DNA from: Pseudomaricurvus sp965656525 | GTDB taxonomy: Bacteria > Pseudomonadota > Gammaproteobacteria > Pseudomonadales > Cellvibrionaceae | NCBI GenBank assembly: GCA_965656525.1 | Contig: CBFHKY010000001.1 | Coordinates: 1 to 64,000, forward strand | DNA length: 64,000 nt | Direction: 5' to 3' | Part shown: positions 26,709-35,259 of the stretch, one piece after another | Layout of the letters: each line of letters starts with the position of its first letter | Numbering within the stretch: the first letter of the stretch is position 1 | Program-made: the position numbers and the translations under genes | The notes under the pieces: model-generated | The model's input: the letters and a program-made list of their open reading frames with translations, nothing else | Databases searched by the model: none | Told to the model about the DNA's origin: nothing

Positions 26709-27461
26709 ATGCCCTCAGTAAACGGCTTAGCCATGTATGACGAAGCAAAACGCAGTTCAGTACCCGAAATCCGCATAGAAGATTATGCGCCCCTTGTGAA
26801 GCGCATTGCTCATCATATGATGATGCGTATGCCGGCGAGTGTGCAAGTGGACGATTTGATCCAGGCGGGTATGCTGGGATTATTAGAGGCGTCAAAAAAA
26901 TACGATTCCTCCAAGGGTGCCAGTTTTGAAACCTACGCTGGCATTCGTATCCGTGGCTCTATCGTGGATGAGATGCGACGGGGTGACTGGGTGCCAAGGT
27001 CGGTTCATCGCAACAGTCGTCGTGTGAGCGAAGCCATATCAAATGTTGAAAACCGCAACAGTCGCGACGCTACAGACCAAGAAGTGGCACAAGAGCTGGG
27101 AGTGGAGCTTCCTGAATATCACTCCATGCTTAACGATGTGTCCTCCAGCCGACTGTTCAGTTACGAAGAAAGTTATACCGATGACAGCTCTTCAAGTCAT
27201 GGTTTAGACAGCACCAGTGTTGCGCTGGCTCCCCCGCAAGAAGGTTTTCAACGAGAATCGCTAAAGCAATCGCTTGCGCAGGCGATAACCCAATTACCAG
27301 AACGAGAAAGACTGGTTTTGGCATTGTATTACGATGAAGAACTCAACCTGAAAGAGATCGGCCAAATTATTGGTGTCAGTGAATCGCGCGTTAGCCAAAT
27401 TCACTCGCAAGCGGCCCTTCGACTCAGAGGTAAGTTGGCAGAATGGCAGGACCCACACTGA
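26709..27461 (+). CDS. fliA: Flagellar sigma factor sigma-28, FliA
   Basis: 250 aa. Region 2 (VDDLIQAGMLGLLEASKKYD, FETYAGIRIRGSIVDEMRRGDW), region 3 (QEVAQELGV) and region 4 (LPERERLVLALYYDEELNLKEIG ... ESRVSQIHSQA, shortened here) are all present. It transcribes late flagellar and chemotaxis genes; candidate targets in this window are at 2214 and 36223. The flgM anti-sigma gene is not in the window. Confidence 0.96.
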   Translation: MPSVNGLAMYDEAKRSSVPEIRIEDYAPLVKRIAHHMMMRMPASVQVDDLIQAGMLGLLEASKKYDSSKGASFETYAGIRIRGSIVDEMRRGDWVPRSVHRNSRRVSEAISNVENRNSRDATDQEVAQELGVELPEYHSMLNDVSSSRLFSYEESYTDDSSSSHGLDSTSVALAPPQEGFQRESLKQSLAQAITQLPERERLVLALYYDEELNLKEIGQIIGVSESRVSQIHSQAALRLRGKLAEWQDPH

Positions 27462-27542
27462 TAAACACGTTTTGAGCGCTGTTTTGGGTTGTTCCAAGGG
27501 CAGTCATATTTCTTTTAAATATCAATGCATTAGTACTCATGA

Positions 27543-27573
27543 CAGTTTTTAAACGAAATCGGTTAAAAAACTG
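27543..27573 (+). other. Imperfect hairpin between fliA and cheY
   Basis: CAGTTTTTAAAC and GTTAAAAAACTG are complementary except one position, with a 7-base loop. It lacks a T-run, so it could be a weak terminator or a processing site. Confidence 0.35.
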
Positions 27574-27640
27574 GCTAGAGGCTAATGAGCTACTAGACTA
27601 ATAGATAGAATGTCCCAAGTTGGGAATGATGGAGGCTGCA

Positions 27641-28027
27641 TTGAACAAAAACATGAAAATTCTAATCGTTGATGATTTTTCAACGATGAGACGAATTATA
27701 AAAAACCTTCTGCGCGACTTGGGATTTACCAATACCCACGAAGCCGATGACGGGGTTACGGCACTGCCGCTTTTAAAGGCAGGTGATTTTGACTTTCTGG
27801 TGACCGACTGGAATATGCCGGGCATGACAGGCATTGAACTGTTGAAGGAGGTCAGAAGCGACAGCAAGCTTTCAGCCTTGCCTGTTTTGATGGTTACGGC
27901 AGAAGCTAAGCGTGATCAAATCATCGAAGCTGCCCAGGCGGGTGTCAATGGCTATGTTGTCAAACCGTTCACGGCTGCGGCATTAAAAGAAAAAATAGAA
28001 AAAATATTTAGCCGTGTAGACGGCTGA
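27641..28027 (+). CDS. cheY: Chemotaxis response regulator CheY, main system
   Basis: About 128 aa: the classical CheY that binds FliM and reverses the motor. It has an acidic pocket (VDDFSTMRR), Asp56 in VTDWNMPGMTG, MVTAEA and Lys in YVVKPF. The start is probably TTG 27641, since GGAGG ends 5 bases upstream; ATG 27653 would be too far away (17 bases), and TTG 27620 would include the ribosome-binding site. cheZ follows after 25 bases. It resembles enterobacterial and Pseudomonas CheY more closely than the cluster 1 regulator does. Confidence 0.94.
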   Translation: MNKNMKILIVDDFSTMRRIIKNLLRDLGFTNTHEADDGVTALPLLKAGDFDFLVTDWNMPGMTGIELLKEVRSDSKLSALPVLMVTAEAKRDQIIEAAQAGVNGYVVKPFTAAALKEKIEKIFSRVDG

Positions 28028-28052
28028 TTCCTCCTCTTAGCAAGGTTGCAGA

Positions 28053-28850
28053 ATGGATACACATCCCGATCTGCCCAGTAATGATGAGTTCATCTCCGAG
28101 CTCAGAGACTGTGCGAAGCTATTGTCAGAAAAGCTTTCAACTGACGACTTGGAAGGGGCCTCTGAACTGATCGCGCAACTGATTCACGTTCGAGATAAAA
28201 ATATTTTTAACTCTGTCGGTCAGTTAACGCGAGGTCTGCATAATGCCATTGTAAACTTTAATGTTGATGGCGATTTGCAATCTGACCCACCTTCTGTTGA
28301 CTCCTCTGAAATTCAAGATGCCTCTTGTCGATTGAATTATGTCATCGATACGACACAAGCCGCGGCAGACAAAACCATGGATATGGTAGAAGCGTCTGCG
28401 CCAATCGCTATGAATTTAGGACAAGAAGCGGCTGAATTGCTAGAAGAGTGGGAAAGGCTCAAGCGCCGCGAGATGACAGCGGATGAATTCAGAGTCGTTT
28501 ATAACCGCATGGGTACTTTTTTAGGTGATATGAAAGAAGGTACTGAAGAACTGAATAAAAATTTGCAGGACATTATTTTAGAGCAAGGTTTTCAGGATTT
28601 AACTGGGCAAGTCTTGAAAAAAGTTATTGGGCTTATTCGTGATGTTGAAACGAACTTAGTTCAATTGGTTCGCATTGCCGGCCAAGTAGAAGAAATTACA
28701 GGTCTTGCTGGTTTGGCCGATACAGAAACCAAAGCAACAACAATAAGTGGAATAGAGGCTGAAGGGCCACAAATTCATGCCGATAAACGTGATGATGTGG
28801 TTTCCGGACAGGACGATGTTGATGATTTACTGTCCAGCCTGGGTTTCTGA
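28053..28850 (+). CDS. cheZ: CheY-P phosphatase CheZ
   Basis: 265 aa, helical. The catalytic segment EQGFQDLTGQVLKK holds the Asp and Gln that insert into the CheY active site. The last residues, DDVDDLLSSLGF, form the short helix that docks on CheY, separated from the core by a flexible linker. It ends 20 bases before cheA. CheZ marks the F6-type chemotaxis system of beta- and gammaproteobacteria. Confidence 0.95.
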   Translation: MDTHPDLPSNDEFISELRDCAKLLSEKLSTDDLEGASELIAQLIHVRDKNIFNSVGQLTRGLHNAIVNFNVDGDLQSDPPSVDSSEIQDASCRLNYVIDTTQAAADKTMDMVEASAPIAMNLGQEAAELLEEWERLKRREMTADEFRVVYNRMGTFLGDMKEGTEELNKNLQDIILEQGFQDLTGQVLKKVIGLIRDVETNLVQLVRIAGQVEEITGLAGLADTETKATTISGIEAEGPQIHADKRDDVVSGQDDVDDLLSSLGF

Positions 28851-28870
28851 TTACCTGATGAGGAACTGTG

Positions 28871-31183
28871 ATGGGTTTCGGTGATGACGAAGAGATTTTA
28901 CAAGATTTCCTGGTGGAAGCAGGGGAGATACTTGAGTTGCTGTCAGAGCAGCTGGTTGACCTTGAGCAGAAGCCTGATGATCGAGAGCTGCTGAATGCTA
29001 TTTTCAGAGGTTTTCACACAGTAAAAGGCGGGGCAGGCTTTCTTCAACTCAATGAAATGGTGGAATGTTGCCATGTCACAGAAAACTTGTTTGATATTTT
29101 GCGCAATGGTCAGCGTTCCGTAACGTCTGAACTGATGGATGTAGTATTGCAGGCTTTGGATGCTATCAATACTCAATTTACCCAAGTCAACCAACGTATT
29201 GAAGTGGAACCCGCCTCACCGGAACTATTGGCAGCACTCGAGCGTCTAGTGTCCTGTGAAGATACAGACGACGATAACTCAAATGACGAAGATACCGCGT
29301 CTACGCCTGAATCCGAGACCACCGATGTACCTGAAAACCAAGATCCGGTTGCCGAATCTACGTTAGGTAGCGGCCAAGGTGATGGAGACATTACCGATTC
29401 TGAGTTCGAAGAACTGTTGGATGCTATAACAACAGAAGATGAAGAAAGTGTTTCTGTTGCAGAGGGTGCCCAACCTGACCCCAAGCCCTCTGATAAAACA
29501 TCGGGTTCCGATAACAATGAAATTTCCGAAGATGAATTCGAAGATTTATTGGATCAATTGCATGGTAAAGGTAAGGCTCCCACTGTAAGCGCAAGCAACA
29601 CAAAGTCTACTAATACGCCTGCTCCTCAACCAAGTTCTTCGTCTTCTGATGAAATCACTGAAGATGAATTTGAAGCGCTGTTAGATCAGCTGCATGGTAC
29701 GGGAAAAGCACCTACAACGTCGAACGCAAAAGCCTCGACTGAAAAACCAGCTTCGCCAACGCAGCCTAAAGGTTCAGCGGAAGATGCAATTTCAGAAGAC
29801 GAATTTGAAGCATTGTTGGACGAATTGCATGGTAAAGGTAAGGGGCCAACTGTTGGTCAATCCGAACCCCCTCAGAAAAAACCGGATACGGTAAAGCCCG
29901 CAAGTACAGCCAAGGCCCCGGCACCGAAACCGAAAAGTGCGCCACCACCAGCGGCTAAGCCAGCAGAAGCCCCTGCTGGTGCTAAGGCTCCAGCTCGTGA
30001 AGCCGCGCCAGCACAAGAGACCACAGTTCGGGTAGATACCCAGCGTCTCGATGACATCATGAATATGGTTGGTGAGCTTGTACTGGTTCGCAACCGGTTA
30101 GTGCGTTTAGGTTTGAAAGCTAATGATGAAGTGTTGTCGAAAGCTGTTGGGAATTTGGATGTCGTCACCGCGGACTTGCAATCGTCGGTGATGAAAACAC
30201 GGATGCAGCCGATCAAAAAAGTCTTCGGCCGTTTTCCACGTGTGGTTCGTGACCTAGCACGGCACATGAAAAAAGAAATCAATCTTGAACTCCAAGGCGA
30301 AGAAACGGACTTGGACAAAAATTTAGTGGAAGCACTGGCTGATCCCTTAGTGCATTTGGTGCGCAACTCGGTAGATCACGGCATTGAAATGCCAGCAGAT
30401 CGTGAAGCTAAAGGGAAACCTCGTGTCGGCAAGGTGGTTTTAGCGGCTGAACAAGAGGGCGATCACATCTTACTTTCGATCACCGATGATGGCGGTGGTA
30501 TGGATGCCGATAAACTGCGTGGTATTGCAGTGAATAAAGGCTTAATGGATGAAGACGCGGCGGCACGATTGTCCGATAGTGAAGCTTTTGCGCTTATTTT
30601 TGCACCGGGTTTTTCTACCAAAACAGAGATATCTGATATATCTGGCCGCGGCGTTGGCATGGATGTGGTGAAAACAAAAATCACTCAGCTTAATGGTTCG
30701 ATTGATATTCACTCGGCATTAGGCGAAGGCACAAAAATCACTATCAAAGTACCATTAACATTGGCGATTATGCCTACGTTGATGATTATGATAGGACGCC
30801 AAACCTTTGCTCTACCGCTGGTAAGTGTGAATGAAATCTTCCATATGGATTTAACCAAATCTCATAAAGTGGATGGCCAAGAATGCGTGACCATTCGTGA
30901 CAAAGCCATACCTATCTTTCACTTGAAACGTTGGTTAGTCAAAGGCGCCATGAATGACCCACAACCCCGCGAGGCACATATTGTTATAGTGTCAGTAGGG
31001 ACACAAAAAGTGGGCTTTGTTGTGGATCAGTTGATTGGTCAGGAGGAAGTCGTTATCAAGCCGTTAGGAAAAATGCTACACGGCACACCGGGTATGGCGG
31101 GTGCAACGATTACTGGTGATGGCACCATCGCTTTGATTTTGGATGTGCCTAGCATGTTAAAACGTTACGCCAATCACAGTTAA
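28871..31183 (+). CDS. cheA: Chemotaxis histidine kinase CheA, main system
   Basis: 770 aa. The Hpt domain has His49 (FHTVKGGAGFL). A long acidic and Pro/Ala-rich linker (about 130-385) contains four copies of a short motif: ITDSEFEELLDAI, ISEDEFEDLLDQLHGKGKAP, ITEDEFEALLDQLHGTGKAP and ISEDEFEALLDELHGKGKGP. The dimerisation domain, HATPase (HLVRNSVDHGIE, DDGGGMD, GRGVGMDVV) and CheW-like domain follow. No classical P2 domain is evident, so the repeated motif may serve that role. The start is ATG 28871 (GAGGA 7 bases upstream), not the GTG one codon earlier. Confidence 0.95.
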   Translation: MGFGDDEEILQDFLVEAGEILELLSEQLVDLEQKPDDRELLNAIFRGFHTVKGGAGFLQLNEMVECCHVTENLFDILRNGQRSVTSELMDVVLQALDAINTQFTQVNQRIEVEPASPELLAALERLVSCEDTDDDNSNDEDTASTPESETTDVPENQDPVAESTLGSGQGDGDITDSEFEELLDAITTEDEESVSVAEGAQPDPKPSDKTSGSDNNEISEDEFEDLLDQLHGKGKAPTVSASNTKSTNTPAPQPSSSSSDEITEDEFEALLDQLHGTGKAPTTSNAKASTEKPASPTQPKGSAEDAISEDEFEALLDELHGKGKGPTVGQSEPPQKKPDTVKPASTAKAPAPKPKSAPPPAAKPAEAPAGAKAPAREAAPAQETTVRVDTQRLDDIMNMVGELVLVRNRLVRLGLKANDEVLSKAVGNLDVVTADLQSSVMKTRMQPIKKVFGRFPRVVRDLARHMKKEINLELQGEETDLDKNLVEALADPLVHLVRNSVDHGIEMPADREAKGKPRVGKVVLAAEQEGDHILLSITDDGGGMDADKLRGIAVNKGLMDEDAAARLSDSEAFALIFAPGFSTKTEISDISGRGVGMDVVKTKITQLNGSIDIHSALGEGTKITIKVPLTLAIMPTLMIMIGRQTFALPLVSVNEIFHMDLTKSHKVDGQECVTIRDKAIPIFHLKRWLVKGAMNDPQPREAHIVIVSVGTQKVGFVVDQLIGQEEVVIKPLGKMLHGTPGMAGATITGDGTIALILDVPSMLKRYANHS

Positions 31184-31189
31184 TGTCTC

Positions 31190-31230
31190 ATACCATTGGC
31201 GTATTTTTTATAAAAATACGCCAATGGTAT
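31190..31230 (+). terminator. Perfect 19-bp inverted repeat after cheA
   Basis: ATACCATTGGCGTATTTTT and its exact complement are separated by only TAT, 6 bases after the cheA stop. The stem ends in A-T pairs around the loop and no T-run follows it. It may terminate or attenuate the transcript between cheA and cheB, or stabilise the upstream message. Confidence 0.6.
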
Positions 31231-31312
31231 TGCTAATATCAGGCGACACAAACTCAGCTGGGAATAAATAGACACCTGCTGCGGATTCTCGCTATAACAC
31301 CCGTGGGGTTGT

Positions 31313-32506
31313 ATGACTCTTAAAGTCCTGATTGTGGATGATTCCAATTTTTTCCAGCATCGTTTAAAGGACATGTTGAACGAATGTGCTGATCTTAGTG
31401 TGGTGGGGTTGGCGTCAAACGGTCGTGATGCTGTTGAAAAAGCACGTGAATTGAAACCTGATGTTATCACCATGGATTATGAAATGCCGGTGATGGATGG
31501 TATTACGGCCATTCGCCATATTCTTGAAGAAAGATCCGTACCCATTTTGATGTTCTCATCACTCACTTATGAAGGTGCCCGAATCACTTTAGATGCGCTG
31601 GATGCTGGAGCAGTTGATTTTTTACCTAAGAATTTTTCTGAAATATCCAGTAATTCGGCACAGCTAAAGAAAAAACTTCACGATCGTATTGTCGCTATTA
31701 CTAGAGGACATAACTCATCTGCCGGCCGCTCTTCTCCAGTACTGGGGCGNNNNNNNNNNNNNNNNNNNNNNNNNNNNNNNNNNNNNNNNNNNNNNNNNNN
31801 NNNNNNNNNNNNNNNNNNNNNNNNNNNNNNNNNNNNNNNNNNNNNNNNAGCACGTTTGGCTGATACGCCAGCTTCGTTGTCCGTGCCGAAAGTATTACCC
31901 TCAACCAGTTCAGCGGCTACTAATCCAGCTTCGCGTTCATTAAAAGGTAAGATTCAGTTGTTGATGATTGGCGCTTCAACTGGTGGACCGGTCGCATTGG
32001 CCGAAGTGTTAAGTAATATACCGGCTAGGTTTTCTGTGCCAATTGTATTGATTCAGCACATGCCTGAAAATTTTACCAGTGCTTTTGCAGAGCGCTTAAA
32101 CACTCTTTGTCATATCGAGGTTCGCGTGGCCGAAGATGGTGAATCTCTTCGGCCGGGTGTGGCGTTATTGGCACCAGGTGGCAAGCAACTGATGATTGAT
32201 AAACGTCGACATGTCAAAGTGATTGAAAGTGATCCACGGATCAATTATCGACCCTCCGTAGACATCACGTTTGGTTCAGGCGGAAATGTTTATGCTGATC
32301 GAGCTATGGGCTTGGTATTAACCGGCATGGGCTCAGACGGCTGTGAAGGTGCAAGAATTATTAAACAGCAGGGTGGCGTGATTTGGAGCCAAGATGAGGA
32401 TTCTTCGGTGATCTATGGAATGCCGATGGCGGTTGTAAAAGCACGCTTATCCGATCGAGTATTGAGTCTTCATGATATTTCGGACAGCTTGATTAAGGAA
32501 CTTTAA
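31313..32506 (+). CDS. cheB: Chemotaxis response regulator methylesterase CheB, main system (interrupted by an assembly gap)
   Basis: Receiver with Asp55 (ITMDYEMPVMDG) and a methylesterase domain with MIGASTGGPVAL (Ser), IQHMPENFTSAFAERL (His) and TGMGSDGCEGA (Asp). The N run at 31750-31848 falls in the Ser/Pro-rich linker between the domains; the assembled length of 397 aa is therefore nominal. It is the second CheB in the window and differs clearly from that of cluster 1. cheR for this system is not here; in related bacteria it lies elsewhere. Confidence 0.94.
   Translation: MTLKVLIVDDSNFFQHRLKDMLNECADLSVVGLASNGRDAVEKARELKPDVITMDYEMPVMDGITAIRHILEERSVPILMFSSLTYEGARITLDALDAGAVDFLPKNFSEISSNSAQLKKKLHDRIVAITRGHNSSAGRSSPVLGXXXXXXXXXXXXXXXXXXXXXXXXXXXXXXXXXXARLADTPASLSVPKVLPSTSSAATNPASRSLKGKIQLLMIGASTGGPVALAEVLSNIPARFSVPIVLIQHMPENFTSAFAERLNTLCHIEVRVAEDGESLRPGVALLAPGGKQLMIDKRRHVKVIESDPRINYRPSVDITFGSGGNVYADRAMGLVLTGMGSDGCEGARIIKQQGGVIWSQDEDSSVIYGMPMAVVKARLSDRVLSLHDISDSLIKEL
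31750..31848. other. Scaffold gap (about 100 N) inside cheB of the main system
   Basis: A run of N in the interdomain linker. The flanks show no repeat. Because the fliJ gap has a negative true length, this one may also be nominal. Confidence 0.9.
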
Positions 32507-32510
32507 TCCC

Positions 32511-33257
32511 ATGGATATGCTCAGCCTGATTGGTGTTGTTATAGGGTTTGCAGCATTACTGGGTGGGAATGTTTTAGAAGGCGGTGACTGGCAGTCGCTA
32601 GTGAACGGCCCTGCAGCTCTTATCGTTTTTGGCGGAACTTTAGGGGCCGCTATGCTGCAGACACCTAGTTCACATTTACGCCGGGCTCTACAACTCTTTC
32701 CGCTTGTGTTTAAGCCAAAAAAAAATTTATTGGATAACAACTTTAAAAGCATTATTTCATGGGCAACTACAGCACGAAAAGAGGGGTTATTAGGCTTAGA
32801 AAATCTTGCAGAAAAAGAAAAAGTGCCTTTTGCTAGAAAGGGGCTCGAACTACTCGTAGATGGCAGTGAATGCGAAACGATTCGTCGAGCACTGGAAACC
32901 GATATGATTTTGACAGAACAACGAGACCTAGATGCCGCTAAATTTTTTGAGTCTATGGGCGGTTACGCACCAACGATTGGTATCATTGGCGCGGTTATCG
33001 GATTGATACACGTGATGAGCAACCTCGCAGACCCTGAACAAGTGGGCCCTGGGATAGCAATTGCCTTTGTTGCAACCATCTATGGTGTTGCACTCGCTAA
33101 TCTGCTCCTTTTGCCGATTGCTTACAAGATTAAAGCCGCAATTTATCAGCAGGCGCAATGCCATGAAATGCTCATCGAAGGAATTGTTGCAATTGCAGAT
33201 GGCGAAAGTCCGCGCGCCATTGAGCAAAAGCTCGAAGGCTATCTTGATAAGAGATAA
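32511..33257 (+). CDS. motA: Flagellar stator protein MotA (MotC-type)
   Basis: 248 aa, MotA/ExbB-like with four membrane helices. The cytoplasmic loop carries charged residues that touch FliG, and the last two helices include ESMGGYAPTIGIIGAVIGLI and GPGIAIAFVATIYGVALANL. Placed directly after cheB and before motB as in Pseudomonas, where this second stator pair is called MotCD. The ion cannot be told by eye. Confidence 0.93.
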   Translation: MDMLSLIGVVIGFAALLGGNVLEGGDWQSLVNGPAALIVFGGTLGAAMLQTPSSHLRRALQLFPLVFKPKKNLLDNNFKSIISWATTARKEGLLGLENLAEKEKVPFARKGLELLVDGSECETIRRALETDMILTEQRDLDAAKFFESMGGYAPTIGIIGAVIGLIHVMSNLADPEQVGPGIAIAFVATIYGVALANLLLLPIAYKIKAAIYQQAQCHEMLIEGIVAIADGESPRAIEQKLEGYLDKR

Positions 33258-33275
33258 GCCTAAGAGGAGTCTACA

Positions 33276-34229
33276 ATGCCACGACGAAGAGTGATCGAAA
33301 GTACGGTAAGCCAAGAGCGCTGGCTCATTTCTTACGCCGACTTTATCACCTTGTTATTCGCTTTTTTTGTAGTGATGTATTCCATTTCACAAGTCAGTGA
33401 AACTAAATACAAGGCATTGAGTGATGCACTAACAGATGCATTCAAGGAAGAAAATCGACTTCAGTTAGGGGGCATGACAGCAAATACTATTATTGTTCAG
33501 CAAGATCCGTCCATTAACGAGGTTGCGGCTAAATACGAATCGATAATTTCGGGTTCCTCTAAGAATCAGCGAATTGCAAGTTTCGCTGAGCTATCAGAAC
33601 ATTTCAGCCGAGAGCTGGAAGATTTGATCAGCGCTGATTTGGTAGAAGTAAAAAGTAATGAGTTTTGGCTAGAAATTGAGTTGAATGCCAATATTTTATT
33701 TGACTCGGCCGAGGCAACTTTAACCGATGAAGCCGTATCCATCTTTGAAGACGTCGCCGTCATTCTGGCACCGTTCGAAAACCCCATTCAAGTAGAAGGC
33801 TTTACAGATAATATCCCGATCAGTAATAGCAAATACCCCAGTAATTGGGAACTATCAAGTGCAAGAGCGTCTTCTGTTGTGCGGTTATTGGTGCAGCAAG
33901 GTGTCGCTGCTTCACGTTTATCCGCGGTAGGTTTTTCTGATAATCAAGCCATTGCCAGCAATGCGACAGCAGAGGGCCGTATATCAAATCGGCGAGTAGC
34001 GCTAATGATATCGAAAATACAGTTACCTCGTCCTGTTTCAGAGGAGCCAGGGGAAAACCTGGGGAAAAATACTAATGTGGAGGCGCTACCATATTCTGAT
34101 CCCAACGACGAGATTGTACCCTCAGCAGACAGACTTGCACCCGTGGGCGATATTAAACCCGTTGAGCTTGAGGGCGGCGGGCTACTCTTTACTAATGACC
34201 CCGATCGCTCTCAACCGACCACGAATTAA
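33276..34229 (+). CDS. motB: Flagellar stator protein MotB (MotD-type)
   Basis: 317 aa. A short basic cytoplasmic start (MPRRRVIEST) precedes one membrane helix with the ion-binding Asp22 in RWLISYADFITLLFAFFVV. The plug/linker and an OmpA-like peptidoglycan-binding domain (VEGFTDNIPISNSKYPSNWE ... SARASSVVR, given here only in part) follow. A tail of about 60 residues after the OmpA domain is polar and probably disordered. GAGGAG lies upstream of the ATG. Confidence 0.94.
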   Translation: MPRRRVIESTVSQERWLISYADFITLLFAFFVVMYSISQVSETKYKALSDALTDAFKEENRLQLGGMTANTIIVQQDPSINEVAAKYESIISGSSKNQRIASFAELSEHFSRELEDLISADLVEVKSNEFWLEIELNANILFDSAEATLTDEAVSIFEDVAVILAPFENPIQVEGFTDNIPISNSKYPSNWELSSARASSVVRLLVQQGVAASRLSAVGFSDNQAIASNATAEGRISNRRVALMISKIQLPRPVSEEPGENLGKNTNVEALPYSDPNDEIVPSADRLAPVGDIKPVELEGGGLLFTNDPDRSQPTTN

Positions 34230-34318
34230 GAATAACGTGGTTGATACTCGTTTATGGCAAGTGATCAGTATTTGTTTCGCCTTTTAAGAGAAAAGACGCT
34301 TAGGCATAAGGTTTGCTA

Positions 34319-34345
34319 TAAAGCTTATATGGCAGCAGCTGACGT
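34319..34345 (+). promoter_or_regulatory. Weak sigma-28-like sequence upstream of parC
   Basis: TAAAGCTT (34319-34326), identical to the -35 element at 2214, then 11 bases and GCTGACGT, a poor -10 element. Placed in the 211-base gap before the ParA-like gene. Kept as a possibility only. Confidence 0.3.
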
Positions 34346-34440
34346 TATTTTGACATCAGTACTTGCGTAAATTTTACCCTGTTTAACAAAGTGTCAGATA
34401 CCGGCGATAGCTGGGGTCTGCAAGGTGTCTGGAGTAACTT

Positions 34441-35259
34441 GTGTTTGTTTGGACAATCGCAAATCAAAAAGGTGGTGTTGGTAAAACCACAACCACAGTG
34501 GCGATTGCTGGACTGTGTGCCGAGCAGGGCAAGCGTGTGTTGGCATTGGACCTTGACCCTCACGGATCTCTGAGCAGCTATTTTGGTGTTGATCCTGAAA
34601 CCGCACAGTCTTCTACGTTCACTTTATTTCAAGAGCGTAAAGCTCTGACATCAGACAGTGTAATGCGCTGCATTCAGCCTACCAAAAACCAAAATATTTC
34701 AGTGATCCCTGCGGCTATGGCGTTAGCCACTCTTGAACGTCAAGCAATTGGCTCTGACGGTATGGGTTTAGTTATCAGTGAAGCCTTACAATTGGTGCGT
34801 CAACATTATGATGTCGTGCTCATTGACTGTCCGCCTTTGTTAGGGGTGTTAATGATCAACGCTTTGGCCGCCTGCCAGCACTTAATTTTACCGGTACAAA
34901 CAGAATACCTAGCCCTTAAGGGCCTAGAGCGTATGCTACAAACGCTGTCTATGATGAGCCGGTCCAGAAACAGCAAGTTGAGTTACAGCATTGTGCCGAC
35001 GATGTTTGATCGGCGGACTCAAGCTTCGGTTCATGCTTTGCGACAATTACGTAACGAATACCCAAATGACATATGGCCGGGTCGTATTCCTGTCGATACC
35101 AAACTGCGCGACGCCAGCAAAGCGGGTGTACCTCCTAACGTCTATGCACCACAGGCAAAGGCAGTAGACGCTTATCGATCGATGCTGAAATGGCTGCTGC
35201 AAAAAATTGTCAGCCAGCGAAAAACCGCCAAGCCTGCTGCGCGGGAAAATGATCAATGA
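34441..35259 (+). CDS. parC: ParA-like ATPase ParC, polar positioning of chemotaxis arrays
   Basis: 272 aa, MinD/ParA-family ATPase: deviant Walker A NQKGGVGKTTT, LDLDPHGSLSSYF, LIDCPPLLGVL. It starts with GTG at 34441 after GGAG. There is no parB or parS nearby; instead it precedes a CheW-domain protein inside the chemotaxis operon. That is the ParC-ParP arrangement known from Vibrio and Pseudomonas, where ParC places arrays at the cell pole. A role in chromosome partition is therefore unlikely. Confidence 0.88.
   Translation: MFVWTIANQKGGVGKTTTTVAIAGLCAEQGKRVLALDLDPHGSLSSYFGVDPETAQSSTFTLFQERKALTSDSVMRCIQPTKNQNISVIPAAMALATLERQAIGSDGMGLVISEALQLVRQHYDVVLIDCPPLLGVLMINALAACQHLILPVQTEYLALKGLERMLQTLSMMSRSRNSKLSYSIVPTMFDRRTQASVHALRQLRNEYPNDIWPGRIPVDTKLRDASKAGVPPNVYAPQAKAVDAYRSMLKWLLQKIVSQRKTAKPAARENDQ

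Noticed and set aside
29872..30366. Minus-strand frame of about 164 codons opposite cheA
   Set aside because: Antisense shadow of the Ala/Pro-rich linker and dimerisation region; low-complexity Ala/Gly translation.
34441..35259. Plasmid or chromosome partition ParA
   Set aside because: No parB or parS; genes on both sides are chemotactic, fitting ParC of chemotaxis arrays.
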